NCBI GenBank assembly: GCA_964581385.1
Contig: CAZOOK010000025.1
Location: 32,110-96,109 of the forward strand
Source: CAZOOK01 sp964581385
Lineage (GTDB): Bacteria > Pseudomonadota > Gammaproteobacteria > Nevskiales > Nevskiaceae
Reading direction: 5' to 3'
DNA: 64,000 nucleotides
In this document: positions 53,364 to 62,967 of the stretch, piece by piece
Position numbering within the stretch: position 1 is the first letter of the stretch
How the letters are laid out: each line of letters opens with the position of its first letter
Notes under the pieces: generated by a model
What the model was told of the DNA's origin: nothing
What the model saw: only the letters and a program-made list of their open reading frames with translations
The model's database searches: none
Made by a program: the position numbers and the translations under genes

Positions 53364-56300
53364 GCTCACCCATTTTCTGGCATTGAGAAACATCCGAAAC
53401 CACGGCGTTTTGTCGTCCCAGCGCCGCGGCCACCATGAGCCGGCGACACCCGCAATCGTGCGTTCCGGATGCGGCATCAGGATCGTCACGCGGCCATCGG
53501 TATTGCAGACGCTCGTCAGGCCTTCGGGCGATCCGTTCGGATTCTGCGGATAACGCGCCGCGACACGACCCGCGTTATCGATAAAGCGCATCGCAATCTG
53601 ATTGCTGCCGCGCAGCGTACCGAGATCAGCGGCGGCTTTGAATTCGGCACGGCCTTCGCCATGCGCCACTGCGATCGGCAGTTTCGACCCGGCCATGCCG
53701 GCGAAGAACAGCGAACGGCTTTCGAGGATTTCCACCATCGTCCAGCGCGCTTCGAACTGTTCGGAACGGTTGCGGCGGAATGCCGGCCAATGTTCAGCGC
53801 CGGGAACAAGGTTCTTAAGCGCGGCGAACATCTGACACCCGTTGCAGACGCCCAGTGCGAAGCGGTCCGGCCGCGCGAGGAAGCTGCCGAACTGTTCGCG
53901 TGCGCGCGCATTGAACAGGATCGACTTGGCCCAACCCTGGCCAGCACCCAGCACATCGCCGTATGAGAAACCGCCGCAGGCGACAAGCCCCGCAAAATCG
54001 CCAAGCGTTGTGCGGCCGCTGAGAATATCGGACATGTGGACATCCACCGACTCGAAGCCGGCGGCATGAAATGCATACGCCATCTCGGCCTGACCGTTGA
54101 CGCCCTGCTCGCGCAGGATGGCGACCCGCGGACGCTTCGGCAGGTGAAGGGTGAAGAGTGAGGGGTGAGGAGATGCATCGAAGCTGAGCGCGACGCTGAG
54201 ACCGGGGTCTGCGAGATCGCCGACTGACTCGAACTCTTCGCGCGTACAGTCCGGATCATCGCGCAGAGTAGCGATCCGATAGCTGGTTTCGCTCCAGATT
54301 TTCTGGAGTTCGGCGCGCGGCGCATCGAACAGCAACTTACCGACGCAGTGCACGCGCAGCGTATCGAGGGAGTTGGGCGCACCGACGCGCGCGACCTTGA
54401 GCCCCACGCCGGCAATACGCGCGAGAATCGTGTCGGCCTCCCCGGCACGGACTTGCAGCACCATGCCAAGTTCTTCGTTGAACAGCGTCGCGACGGTGTC
54501 GGCGCCGAGCGCATCGAGATCGATATCGACGCCGCAATGGCCGGCGAAACTCATTTCGGCGAGCGTCGCAAACAGGCCGCCATCGGAACGATCGTGATAA
54601 GCGAGCACGCGACCTTCGCGCACCAACGCGCGCAGTGTGTCGAAAGCATGTTTGAGCGCCTGCGCATCGTCGAGATCGGGCGCCACATCGCCGACTTCGT
54701 CGTACACCTGTGCAAGGGCCGAACCGCCGAGGCGATTGCGGCCACGCCCGAGGTCGATCAGCAGAAGTTCGGTAGCGCCGGCATCGGTGCGCAACTGCGG
54801 TGTCAGGCTCAAGCGCACGTCGGCGACTGGCGCGAACGCGGACACGATCAATGTCAGCGGCGCAGTCTGTGTGTGCGTAGCGCCTTTAGCGCCTTTATCG
54901 TCGCTCCAGACGCTGCGCATCGACAGCGAATCCTTTCCGACCGGGATCGAAATGCCGAGTTGCGGACACAATTCCGCACCGACGGCGCGCACGGTGTCGT
55001 ATAGCCGCGCGTCCTCGTCGCCCTGACCGCAGGCCGCCATCCAATTGCAGGACAAGCGGATGTCGGCCAGGGTCGCGACGTCGGCGGCAGCGAGATTGGT
55101 GATGGCCTCGCCGACCGCCATGCGGCCCGATGCAGGCGCATCGAGCAGCGCGAGCGCGGGGCGTTCGCCCATTGCCATCGCTTCGCCGGTCGTCGCTTCG
55201 AAGCCAGTGGCGGTGATGGCGCAGTCAGCCACAGGCACCTGCCAGGGGCCGACAAACTGGTCGCGCACGGTGAGTCCTCCGACCGTACGGTCACCAATCG
55301 TGATCAGAAAATTTTTCGACGCCACGGCCGGCAGGCGCAATACACGACGCGCGGCATCGGCGAGATCGATTTTTGCGGTATCAAGCTTCGGATATTTCGT
55401 CGGCGCACGTTGAGCAAGACGATGCAGTCGCGGTGCCTTGCCAAGCAGCACCGGCATCGGCATTTCGACCGGTCCCGCGCCGCGCGCATCTTCGACATGC
55501 AACACACGTTCGGCAATGGCTTCGCCAACGACGGCGATCGGGCAACGCTCGCGCACGCAGAATTGCTCCAGCTCCGGCAGCCCGGTCGGCGCGACCGCGA
55601 GCACGTAGCGCTCCTGTGCTTCGTTGCACCAGATTTCCATCGGCGACAGCGACGGATCGGCACTGTGAATGTCGCGCAGGCGGAAGCGTCCGCCGCGATC
55701 GTCCGCGTGTACCAGTTCCGGCAATGCGTTGGACAGACCGCCGGCGCCGACGTCGTGGACGGACAGGACCGGGTTGGCGTCGCCGAGCGCCCAGCATTGA
55801 TCGATGACTTCCTGGCAGCGGCGCTCCAGTTCCGGATTGGCGCGCTGCACCGATGCGAAGTCGAGCGCTTCCGAGCTGCTGCCGGTGGCCATGCTCGATG
55901 CGGCGCCGCCGCCAAGGCCGATCAGCAGCGCCGGTCCGCCGAGCACGACGAGTTTGGCGCCAACCGGCACCGCGAGTTTCTGCACATGCTGCGCGCGGAC
56001 GTTACCCATGCCGCCGGCGATCATCACGGGCTTGTGATAGCCGCGCAGGCGGCCGTCCGGCGTGCGCGTTTCGAAGGTGCGGAAATAGCCGTTGAGATTG
56101 GGACGGCCGAATTCGTTGTTGTAGGCGGCGGCACCGATCGGCCCGTCGATCATGATCTGCAGCGCGCTGGCCATGCGCGCCGGCCGGCCAAGATCCGCTT
56201 CCCACGGCTGCTCAAAATCCGGAATGCGCAAATTGGCGACGGTAAAGCCGCACAGTCCTGCCTTCGGCTTGCCGCCGCGGCCGGTCGCCGCCTCATCGCG

Positions 56301-57221
56301 GATTTCACCGCCGGCGCCAGTTGCGGCGCCCGGATGTGGAGAAATGCCGGTCGGATGGTTGTGCGTCTCCACCTTCATCAGCAGATGCACCGGCTCCTGG
56401 TGACCACGCCAGACACGGTCGGCATCGGCAAACCAGCGCATTGCCGTCGGCCCCGCGACGACCGCTGCGTTGTCTTTATAAGCGGACAGCACGCCTTGCG
56501 GCGAGGCCCTGTAGCTTTCCTTGATCAGGTCGAATGGCGAGCGTTCCTGTTCGACGCCGTCGATCGTAAAGCGCGCATTGAAGATCTTATGGCGGCAGTG
56601 CTCGGAGTTGATCTGCGCGAACATCATCAGCTCGGCGTCGGTCGGATCGCGGCCGGCGTCGCAGAAATGCTTCACCAGATAGTCGATCTCGTCCGCCGAC
56701 AACGCCAGGCCCCAGTCGCGATTCGCTGCTTCCAGCGCGGCTTTGCCGCCATTGCGCAGATCGACCGTGCGCAGCGGACGCGGCGCGTGCGGCGCGAAGA
56801 TGTCCGGCAGGCGCGCGGCATCGGTGAGAACGCTTTCCGTCATCGGATCGTGCAGCAAGCTCCAATGCGTCGGTGGCAGCGAAGCCAGGCCCTTGAAGCG
56901 ATAAGCGCGGCCGCGCTCGACGCGGTGGACACCGCTCAGCCCGCAGACGGCGGCGATGTCGGTTGCCTTGCTCGCCCACGGCGACAGCGTACCGACACGT
57001 GGTACCACGAACACTTCGCCGGCAACGGCTGCGAAGGGTTCCGCCGCCGCATCGAGCAGGCGCCGCAGCGCATCAGGCGATACGTCCGCGTCGGCCTCGA
57101 CCAGAAAGAATTCACGCAGGTGCACATCGTGCAGAGCCGGCGCGATGGCCTGAAGCTGCGCTCGCAGGCGCTGCAGGCGGAAATCGCGGATCGCCGGTCC
57201 CGGCAACAGAAGAAATGCCAT
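53361..57221 (-). CDS. purL: Phosphoribosylformylglycinamidine synthase, single-chain PurL
   Basis: Fourth step of purine synthesis: converts FGAR to FGAM using glutamine and ATP. The 1286-residue protein has the N-terminal PurS-like domain, the two FGAM-synthase domains (KVETHNHPTGISPHPGAATGAGGEIRDE; SVHDVGAGGLSNALPEL) and a C-terminal glutaminase domain (LREQGVNGQAEMAYAF; catalytic Cys in GVCNGCQMF; C-terminal HPERTIAG with the triad His/Glu). The start MAFLLLPGPAI at 57221 has GAGG 5 nt upstream. In the linker before the glutaminase domain the residues SPHPSLFTLHL are encoded by a C/T-rich repeat. Confidence 0.97.
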   Translation of the reverse strand: MAFLLLPGPAIRDFRLQRLRAQLQAIAPALHDVHLREFFLVEADADVSPDALRRLLDAAAEPFAAVAGEVFVVPRVGTLSPWASKATDIAAVCGLSGVHRVERGRAYRFKGLASLPPTHWSLLHDPMTESVLTDAARLPDIFAPHAPRPLRTVDLRNGGKAALEAANRDWGLALSADEIDYLVKHFCDAGRDPTDAELMMFAQINSEHCRHKIFNARFTIDGVEQERSPFDLIKESYRASPQGVLSAYKDNAAVVAGPTAMRWFADADRVWRGHQEPVHLLMKVETHNHPTGISPHPGAATGAGGEIRDEAATGRGGKPKAGLCGFTVANLRIPDFEQPWEADLGRPARMASALQIMIDGPIGAAAYNNEFGRPNLNGYFRTFETRTPDGRLRGYHKPVMIAGGMGNVRAQHVQKLAVPVGAKLVVLGGPALLIGLGGGAASSMATGSSSEALDFASVQRANPELERRCQEVIDQCWALGDANPVLSVHDVGAGGLSNALPELVHADDRGGRFRLRDIHSADPSLSPMEIWCNEAQERYVLAVAPTGLPELEQFCVRERCPIAVVGEAIAERVLHVEDARGAGPVEMPMPVLLGKAPRLHRLAQRAPTKYPKLDTAKIDLADAARRVLRLPAVASKNFLITIGDRTVGGLTVRDQFVGPWQVPVADCAITATGFEATTGEAMAMGERPALALLDAPASGRMAVGEAITNLAAADVATLADIRLSCNWMAACGQGDEDARLYDTVRAVGAELCPQLGISIPVGKDSLSMRSVWSDDKGAKGATHTQTAPLTLIVSAFAPVADVRLSLTPQLRTDAGATELLLIDLGRGRNRLGGSALAQVYDEVGDVAPDLDDAQALKHAFDTLRALVREGRVLAYHDRSDGGLFATLAEMSFAGHCGVDIDLDALGADTVATLFNEELGMVLQVRAGEADTILARIAGVGLKVARVGAPNSLDTLRVHCVGKLLFDAPRAELQKIWSETSYRIATLRDDPDCTREEFESVGDLADPGLSVALSFDASPHPSLFTLHLPKRPRVAILREQGVNGQAEMAYAFHAAGFESVDVHMSDILSGRTTLGDFAGLVACGGFSYGDVLGAGQGWAKSILFNARAREQFGSFLARPDRFALGVCNGCQMFAALKNLVPGAEHWPAFRRNRSEQFEARWTMVEILESRSLFFAGMAGSKLPIAVAHGEGRAEFKAAADLGTLRGSNQIAMRFIDNAGRVAARYPQNPNGSPEGLTSVCNTDGRVTILMPHPERTIAGVAGSWWPRRWDDKTPWFRMFLNARKWVS
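54141..54174 (-). repeat. C/T-rich repeat translated inside the PurL linker
   Basis: On the coding strand it reads as repeats of CCCTCAC/CCTTCAC type and encodes SPHPSLFTLHL between the synthetase and glutaminase domains. It shares CACCCCTCACTCT with the tract ahead of ptsI. Confidence 0.55.
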
Positions 57222-57241
57222 GAATGCCTCGAATGCCTCGT

Positions 57242-58009
57242 TCAACTCAATGTGCGCCAATCCAGCCCTTGATCCTGGTCGGCGCAGACAATCCAGTCCG
57301 GTTCGCAATCCAGCGCGCCGACCACCGCCGCGCGCGCCTGTGCCGGCGTGTTGTTGGTTTCCGACAGATGCACGAGCGCCAGATGCTGCAATCGGGTGCA
57401 GTCGATCGCCGCTAGCAGCGCCGCCGACTGCGCGTTGCTCAAGTGCCCCTGCATGCCGGCGACACGGCGTTTCAGCGATGCGGGATATGGCCCATTCGCC
57501 AGCGTATGCGGATCATGGTTGCATTCCAGCAGCAGCGCATCGCAGCCGCTCAGTGTCGCGCGCATATGCGCGGTGACGTGTCCGGCGTCGGACAAAACAC
57601 CCAGTCGCCGGTTGCCGTCACTGAAGACAAACTGACACGGCTCGCGCGCGTCATGCGGCACCGGATATGGCTCGATCTCCAGATCGCCGATCGCAAAGCG
57701 CTCATGTGGATTGATGAAGCCGATGCGTTCGCAAGCCGCCGCTTCGTTCCACGACGCCGACGTGCCGATCGTCAGCCATACCGGGATGTCGTGACGGCGT
57801 GCAAATGGCGCTACGCCGCCACAGTGATCACTATGTTCATGGGTCACGAGAATGCCGTCGATGTCTTCCGGCGACAGCCCCAGACGGCCCAGACGCCGCG
57901 CCGTTTCCATTGCTGCGAAACCGTTGTCGATCAGCACGCGCGTGCGCCCGCATTCGACGACGGTGGCATTGCCGCGGCTGCCGGAACCAAGCATCGCAAA
58001 CCGAATCAT
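57242..58009 (-). CDS. MBL-fold metallohydrolase (YycJ/WalJ-like)
   Basis: A 255-residue metallo-beta-lactamase-fold enzyme. The metal motif THEHSDH lies at 56-62, with further ligands His in VPHDA and Asp in SDAGH. The opening MIRFAMLGSGSRGNATVVE is diagnostic of the YycJ group, whose members have reported exonuclease activity. It ends 20 nt before purL on the same strand, so they are likely co-transcribed. Confidence 0.88.
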   Translation of the reverse strand: MIRFAMLGSGSRGNATVVECGRTRVLIDNGFAAMETARRLGRLGLSPEDIDGILVTHEHSDHCGGVAPFARRHDIPVWLTIGTSASWNEAAACERIGFINPHERFAIGDLEIEPYPVPHDAREPCQFVFSDGNRRLGVLSDAGHVTAHMRATLSGCDALLLECNHDPHTLANGPYPASLKRRVAGMQGHLSNAQSAALLAAIDCTRLQHLALVHLSETNNTPAQARAAVVGALDCEPDWIVCADQDQGLDWRTLS

Positions 58010-58069
58010 GCTGGCAACCCGACGGACAGACCCCGCCCTTCGCGCCCGGACGGGCTCGCGAAAGGCCGC

Positions 58070-58405
58070 TTACTTCTTATTGTCGCCCCCGAGTGTATAC
58101 AGCGGGAACGGCGTGACCTTACCGGATTCGCCGCTGGCGGGAACGATACGCGCGGGGCCTTCCTTGCTGACCTCATCGATGCGTACGATGGAGTGCATCG
58201 GCAAGAAAGTGCGCTTGACGTTGGCAAACTCAGTCTTGAGCCGTTCCTCGGACGGATCGAGCACGATCGACGAGCGCTCACCGAACACGAGCTTTTCGAC
58301 CTCGACGAAGCCAAGCATGCCGCCATGGCTGATGCCTCGCGCGTAAATTTCGTACACCTGTCCCTGGTTCAGGAAGGTCACGCGGTAGAGCCGTTGGGAA
58401 CTCAT
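58070..58405 (-). CDS. DUF1820 family protein
   Basis: A 111-residue protein: MSSQRLYRVTFLNQGQVYEIYARGISHGGMLGFVEVEKLVFGE (first 43 residues, quoted in short pieces elsewhere) and the SSIVLDPSEERLKTEF block match DUF1820, a small gammaproteobacterial family of unknown function. The ATG at 58405 gives the family start; the open frame runs further but without conservation. First gene of the unit with the MBL hydrolase and purL (60-nt gap). Confidence 0.8.
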   Translation of the reverse strand: MSSQRLYRVTFLNQGQVYEIYARGISHGGMLGFVEVEKLVFGERSSIVLDPSEERLKTEFANVKRTFLPMHSIVRIDEVSKEGPARIVPASGESGKVTPFPLYTLGGDNKK

Positions 58406-58500
58406 GTGGTAGAGAGCGATCGGGAGCCGGAGTATTATCGGGTGTCGGCGCCAACAGGACAAATTCGTATAGGTGCGCCGGCGGCACCGAGGAGCGACAG

Positions 58501-58535
58501 GCCACCGCCGCAGCCTCGAAGGGAGAGGCGGTGGC
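58501..58535 (+). promoter_or_regulatory. Hairpin upstream of the ECF sigma gene
   Basis: GCCACCGCC (58501-58509) pairs with GGCGGTGGC (58527-58535). It lies between the divergent DUF1820 and sigma-factor genes. Followed by GATTTT, so it could also end antisense transcription. Confidence 0.4.
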
Positions 58536-58681
58536 GGATTTTGCATCCGGATTCCGTTGTGATTCGCACAGACTAGTCTCGAAATGCGCAAATTGACCCG
58601 CCCGTTCCATCCGTCGAACGGGATCGACTGTCGGGCCAGCTGTGATGCGATCGGATCGGCGGCTACGCTGGAGAACGTGAC

Positions 58682-59299
58682 ATGACACAAACCCTACCTG
58701 TGATCGAACCCGTGGCCCAACCCGATATCGGAGCGGTACCCCTGCCGGATGGTTTGTCCCAACTGATCGGTGCGGCATCCGCCGATGGCGCCAGCATTGG
58801 CGATCTTTGGGCGACCGCTTATAGCGAACTGAAGCAGCTTGCGCGCGCGCGGCTGCGTGCCAGCGGGCCATTGACGCTGCTCGATACCACCGGTCTGGTC
58901 AATGACGCCTACATGCGGCTCGCTGGCGCCGGGCATCTGCGCGTCAACGACCGCAGTCATTTTCTCGCCTATAGCGCGCGCGTGATGCGTTCGGTGATCA
59001 TTGACCTGATTCGCGAAAAGCAAGCCGAACGGCGTGGCGGGGATGCACTGAAAGTCACGCTCAACACTGCCATCGGCGAATCGGCCCCCGCCGACGAAGA
59101 GCCGCTACGGGTGAACGAAGCGCTCGAAGAACTGGCGAAACTCGATCCACGCCTCGCGCAGGTCGTGGAAATGCGCTACTTCGGCGGCTTCACCGAACCC
59201 GAAATCGGTGAATTGCTCGGTGTCGCCACTCGCACTATCCAGCGCGACTGGCAAAAAGCACGCGTTCTGCTGCAATCGATGCTGGCCGATAATTGCTGA
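58682..59299 (+). CDS. ECF-type sigma factor, ECF43-like, lacking the acidic region-2.2 motif
   Basis: A 205-residue sigma factor with region 2 (about 44-110) and region 4 (about 140-200; LAKLDPRLAQVVEMRYFGGFTEPEIGELLGVATRTIQRDWQKAR). Region 2.2 reads LLDTTGLVNDAYMRL (66-80). Most ECF factors have an acidic DAED-like motif at this point; here only Asp68 remains, followed by Thr69 and Thr70. In the EcfP/PknT and EcfK/PknS systems such a motif is activated by threonine phosphorylation. The Ser/Thr kinase gene follows 60 nt downstream. No anti-sigma factor gene is present. Confidence 0.85.
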   Translation: MTQTLPVIEPVAQPDIGAVPLPDGLSQLIGAASADGASIGDLWATAYSELKQLARARLRASGPLTLLDTTGLVNDAYMRLAGAGHLRVNDRSHFLAYSARVMRSVIIDLIREKQAERRGGDALKVTLNTAIGESAPADEEPLRVNEALEELAKLDPRLAQVVEMRYFGGFTEPEIGELLGVATRTIQRDWQKARVLLQSMLADNC

Positions 59300-59359
59300 G
59301 CTGAATCGAATGCCGGGATTCGCTGCCGGATTCCGCGCACAGGAATACTACTGCCACTG

Positions 59360-62260
59360 ATGGCCGAACTACCTTGTCCGCCGGAACTCTGGCCCGAATT
59401 TTCATCGCTGCTCGACACCGCGCTCGATCTGCCTGAGACCGAGCGCGCGGCGTGGCTGGCCACGCTCGGTCCGGAACATGAGAGCGTCCGGCCATGGTTG
59501 GTCAAAGTACTTGCCAAAACCACCGGCGTCGAAAATTCCGATTTTCTGGAACGTCCGGTCGTGCGATCCGAGATTCTGTCGGAATTTGAGATCGGCCAGC
59601 GCATCGGTCCCTACATCCTCGAACGCGAACTCGGCCGCGGCGGCATGGGCGAAGTCTGGCTCGCCGCGCGCGGCGACGGCACGTTAAGCCGCCGGGTAGC
59701 GCTGAAACTTCCCTATGCTTATCTGATGGCCGGCGTGCTGCGTCGCCGTTTCGAGCGCGAGCGTGACATTCTTGCCGCGCTGTCGCATCCACACATTGCG
59801 CAGCTCTACGACGCCGGCGTCAGCACCTCCGGTCACCCTTATCTGGCGATGGAATGGGTCGAGGGCGTTCCGATCGGCCGTTATTGCCGCGATGCGCAGC
59901 TTTCGCTGCTGGACCGCTACGCGTTGTTCCGACAAGTGCTCGAAGCAGTCGACCACGCGCATTCGCGACTGATCGCGCACCGCGACATCAAGCCCTCGAA
60001 CATCCTCGTCACGCGCGAGGGCCAAGTGAAGCTGCTCGATTTCGGCATCGCCAAGCTGCTCAGCGGCGAAACCTCCGGCGAATCCACCGAACTGACGCGC
60101 ATGGGCGGGCGCGCCATTACCCCTGAATACGCCGCGCCGGAGCAAATCGCCGGCGAACCGCTGACCACTGCCGTCGACTTGTATGCGCTTGGGGTCGTGC
60201 TCTATGAGCTGCTCACCGGCAAACGGCCTTTCGAAGCGCTGCCAACGCGCGGCCCGGCAACGCCCATCGACACACCCAAAGCGTCTTCTCGTATCAGCGA
60301 GGAACATGCCCATAGCGTGGGCGGCATGGACGTCCGCTCACTGCGGCGCGCGCTGAATGGAGATATCGACGCCATCCTTGCCAAAGCGCTCGAAGCCAGT
60401 CCCACACGGCGCTATCGCACCGCCGAGGCCTTTGCCGAGGACCTTGACCGCCACCTCCGTCATCAGCCGATCAGCGCGCGACACATCGGCGTGGTTACGC
60501 AAGGCCTCAAGTTCGTGCGCCGGCATCGCTTCGGTGTCGCCTTCTCTGCCGGCCTGCTGCTGCTGTTGATTGCGGGCAGCGCGGGAATTGCCTGGCAGGC
60601 TGTGCGCGCCGAACGTGAAGCGCAGCGTGCGACCGCAATTAAGGACTTTCTCATCAGCATGTTCCGCGCGAGTGATCCGCGCATTGCATCAGACAAGCCG
60701 CGCGGAACGATAACGGCGCGTGATTTGCTCGACATGGGATCGGATCGGATCGAAAAAGATTTTTCCAGCGACCCGGACACTGAAATAGAACTCCTAGGCG
60801 TCACCGCGAACATTTATGCCGTTCTTAATGAAAGAGATCGCAATCTGGTGTTACTCCATCGACAGCGCGAGTTGGCACGCGAGCGCTACGGTGAACTCCA
60901 TCCGATCGTCATATCCGCTTTGTTAGACGAAATCGACGATACGATCACGAGCGGCAATAGATCGGAAGCGTTGAAATTGCTGGACGAAGCCGACAACCGT
61001 ATCAAACGTGCGGGACTGGATCGATCCACGATTCGTGCGCGGTCGTGGCTCCAGCATGGACAAGCGCTGATGGCCGATTACGGATCGCGAAGCATCCGAG
61101 CGAAGATGTTTGATGATGCGGTGGCGCTTTATACCGAAATCGCCCCAACTGATCCTGGCTATCCGACGGCACTTGCCGAACGTGCCAATCTTTACCTGGC
61201 TGAAAGTGATTACGCTCAAGCCACGTACCGGTACCGTCAAGCCATCGCCGTCGATGAAAAAGTAAATCCACGCAATGATGGAGAGTTGATCGCGATCTAT
61301 CATGGACTGGCCATGTCGTATCAGGGTCAGGGTGATTTCCAGGCAGCGGCCCAGGCGTATGAGTACGCCACTAACCTCGCACAAAGGACTTACGGACTCG
61401 ACAATCACTATTACTGGGAAGAGGCGGCTACCTACGCCGCACTTGTGCATAGCCGTGGCAATCGCGAACAAGCGATGAAAATGTTCGAGGATGTGCTCGG
61501 TCACCTGCCTGCCGAATCGACCCACTATGAAAGCGCTGCCGTGGAAAACAGTGCCGCGTTAGTCAAGGAAAAATACGGGGCTTGCCTGGCAGCGGAAGGA
61601 CAACTCCAACGCGCGATTCCTCTGCTTGAAGCCGCCGAGCGAAGCTATATTTCGGCGCCGTTGTATGACGACGATCTGCCAAGACTGCGGATTACGCTCG
61701 GGAGCGCCTATGATCAACTCGGTCGTTCCGAAGATGCCAGACGTACGCTGCAGCAGTCGCTAAAAGAATATCTGCTCAGAGGTCCAGCGGACGACGCCAT
61801 GGTTCTGACTATCCGTGAACGGTGGGGACGCTTCCTGCAGAGACAAGGCGACTACAGTGGGGCCGGATCCCAGTTCCGTGAAGTGATTGCTCAGGCGCAT
61901 GAAAGAAAATTATCAGTTGCCGCCCTTGCACTCGGAGGTCTGGCGGAGCAAGCACTACATCGAGGCGAGTCCTCGATCGCTGCAAAGCTGAGTGCCCAGG
62001 CAGTGAAAGCAAACGAAGAAGTCAACGGCTTACAGGATATTCGCATCCATCCCAATTTGATCCGCATTGAAGCGGAAGCGGCACTGCTCGCGGGCGACAT
62101 CGACACAGCACATGCGCTGATCACACCAGCGATCAATGTGCTTCGTCATTATGACGCTCCAGACAGCCCCGACATTGCGCGGGCGGAGACGACTCTGCGC
62201 GCGATCGAAAAGGCGAAAGCGCGCAGGCAGTCTCGTACAACGCAGTCACTCACGCCTTGA
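59360..62260 (+). CDS. Transmembrane serine/threonine protein kinase with TPR-like C-terminal domain
   Basis: A 966-residue receptor-type kinase. Hanks motifs: GRGGMGEVWLA (93-102), Lys116 in VALK, HRDIKPSNIL (207-216, Asp209), DFG (227-229), APE (259-261). The activation loop is rich in Thr/Ser (GETSGESTELTRMGG). One membrane segment at about 391-413 separates it from a periplasmic or extracytoplasmic helical-repeat region of about 500 residues with TPR-like pairs (YRQAIAVDEKVNP, YEYATNLAQRTYGLD, GSAYDQLGRSEDARRTLQQSL). It is the natural partner for the preceding sigma factor. Its 3' end overlaps the convergent small gene by 11 nt. Confidence 0.92.
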   Translation: MAELPCPPELWPEFSSLLDTALDLPETERAAWLATLGPEHESVRPWLVKVLAKTTGVENSDFLERPVVRSEILSEFEIGQRIGPYILERELGRGGMGEVWLAARGDGTLSRRVALKLPYAYLMAGVLRRRFERERDILAALSHPHIAQLYDAGVSTSGHPYLAMEWVEGVPIGRYCRDAQLSLLDRYALFRQVLEAVDHAHSRLIAHRDIKPSNILVTREGQVKLLDFGIAKLLSGETSGESTELTRMGGRAITPEYAAPEQIAGEPLTTAVDLYALGVVLYELLTGKRPFEALPTRGPATPIDTPKASSRISEEHAHSVGGMDVRSLRRALNGDIDAILAKALEASPTRRYRTAEAFAEDLDRHLRHQPISARHIGVVTQGLKFVRRHRFGVAFSAGLLLLLIAGSAGIAWQAVRAEREAQRATAIKDFLISMFRASDPRIASDKPRGTITARDLLDMGSDRIEKDFSSDPDTEIELLGVTANIYAVLNERDRNLVLLHRQRELARERYGELHPIVISALLDEIDDTITSGNRSEALKLLDEADNRIKRAGLDRSTIRARSWLQHGQALMADYGSRSIRAKMFDDAVALYTEIAPTDPGYPTALAERANLYLAESDYAQATYRYRQAIAVDEKVNPRNDGELIAIYHGLAMSYQGQGDFQAAAQAYEYATNLAQRTYGLDNHYYWEEAATYAALVHSRGNREQAMKMFEDVLGHLPAESTHYESAAVENSAALVKEKYGACLAAEGQLQRAIPLLEAAERSYISAPLYDDDLPRLRITLGSAYDQLGRSEDARRTLQQSLKEYLLRGPADDAMVLTIRERWGRFLQRQGDYSGAGSQFREVIAQAHERKLSVAALALGGLAEQALHRGESSIAAKLSAQAVKANEEVNGLQDIRIHPNLIRIEAEAALLAGDIDTAHALITPAINVLRHYDAPDSPDIARAETTLRAIEKAKARRQSRTTQSLTP

Positions 62261-62678
62261 GCGACGCGCCCGCGGTCTTCTGGACGATTTGGGCAGCGAT
62301 CTTCAGAACCTGATCACGCATGGCATTGTTCGCGAACGATTGCGCGGCCACACCCAAGGCACCCACAAGGGATACAACATCTGCCTGGGGCTCCAGCCAG
62401 CGACTGCGCGGTGTACCGCAATAGTCGTCAATCAGTTTGATCAGCGAGCGTTCGACATCCTGTTGCATCTCGCAGCGAAGTTTCTCATCAGGAACATGCT
62501 CGGCAACCTGTTTCAAACCAATGAGGGTAACGATATCCGCTGTAGCAGCCTGAACTTCGGGCGAAACGGTGATTTGCGGGAAACATGGTGCCGTACATGC
62601 AGACTGGCCTGAATCGGAACAATCCGAGCCCGAAGACATGCGCATCATGCGGCGCGGACTGGTTGCTTGTGTTGGCAT
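62250..62678 (-). CDS. Small protein 1 with the MPTQATSPRR N-terminus
   Basis: A 142-residue protein of no recognised family. It starts MPTQATSPRRMMRM and shares its first ten residues exactly with the product at 62968-63177. A Cys-containing linker follows (C20, C28, C32), then a helical domain (ADIVTLIGLKQVAEHVPDEKLRCEMQQDVERSLIKLID to residue 80 approximately, then SLVGALGVAAQSFANNAMRDQVLKIAAQIVQKT). AAGGAG lies 8-9 nt before the ATG. Convergent with the kinase gene. Confidence 0.7.
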   Translation of the reverse strand: MPTQATSPRRMMRMSSGSDCSDSGQSACTAPCFPQITVSPEVQAATADIVTLIGLKQVAEHVPDEKLRCEMQQDVERSLIKLIDDYCGTPRSRWLEPQADVVSLVGALGVAAQSFANNAMRDQVLKIAAQIVQKTAGASLKA

Positions 62679-62967
62679 AACAAACTCCTTAAGAAGGCTA
62701 ACGAATATAAACCCACCTCTTTAGGTGGAACGACTGCTCGACCAATAGCGTGCAAGGGTTGCAAGCAAAGTGGTCCGATGCTCAACGTTTCCAAAAGCAG
62801 CTAAACACATTTGAGGCCTGCCCGCGACGGCGGCCGTCATCGTTTTAGGTGCTCTTAGGTGTGATTTGGATCAGATGAAGGCACGCATATCCGATGGAAC
62901 GTTCGGATTTCACGACTTGATCTCCGCCTATCCGCTGCCAGAAAGCAACGGATTTATACGTCCAAAT
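62679..62967 (-). promoter_or_regulatory. Upstream region of small protein 1
   Basis: No gene. Two sequence blocks are shared with the upstream region of small protein 2: TGCTCGAC (62735-62742) and CAAAAGC followed by ACACATTT (62792-62798 and 62805-62812), given as plus-strand bases. They may be promoter or regulator sites. Confidence 0.5.

Noticed and set aside
55410..57272. 620-codon plus-strand frame opposite purL
   Set aside because: Antisense to well-conserved PurL domains; no family match or start signal.
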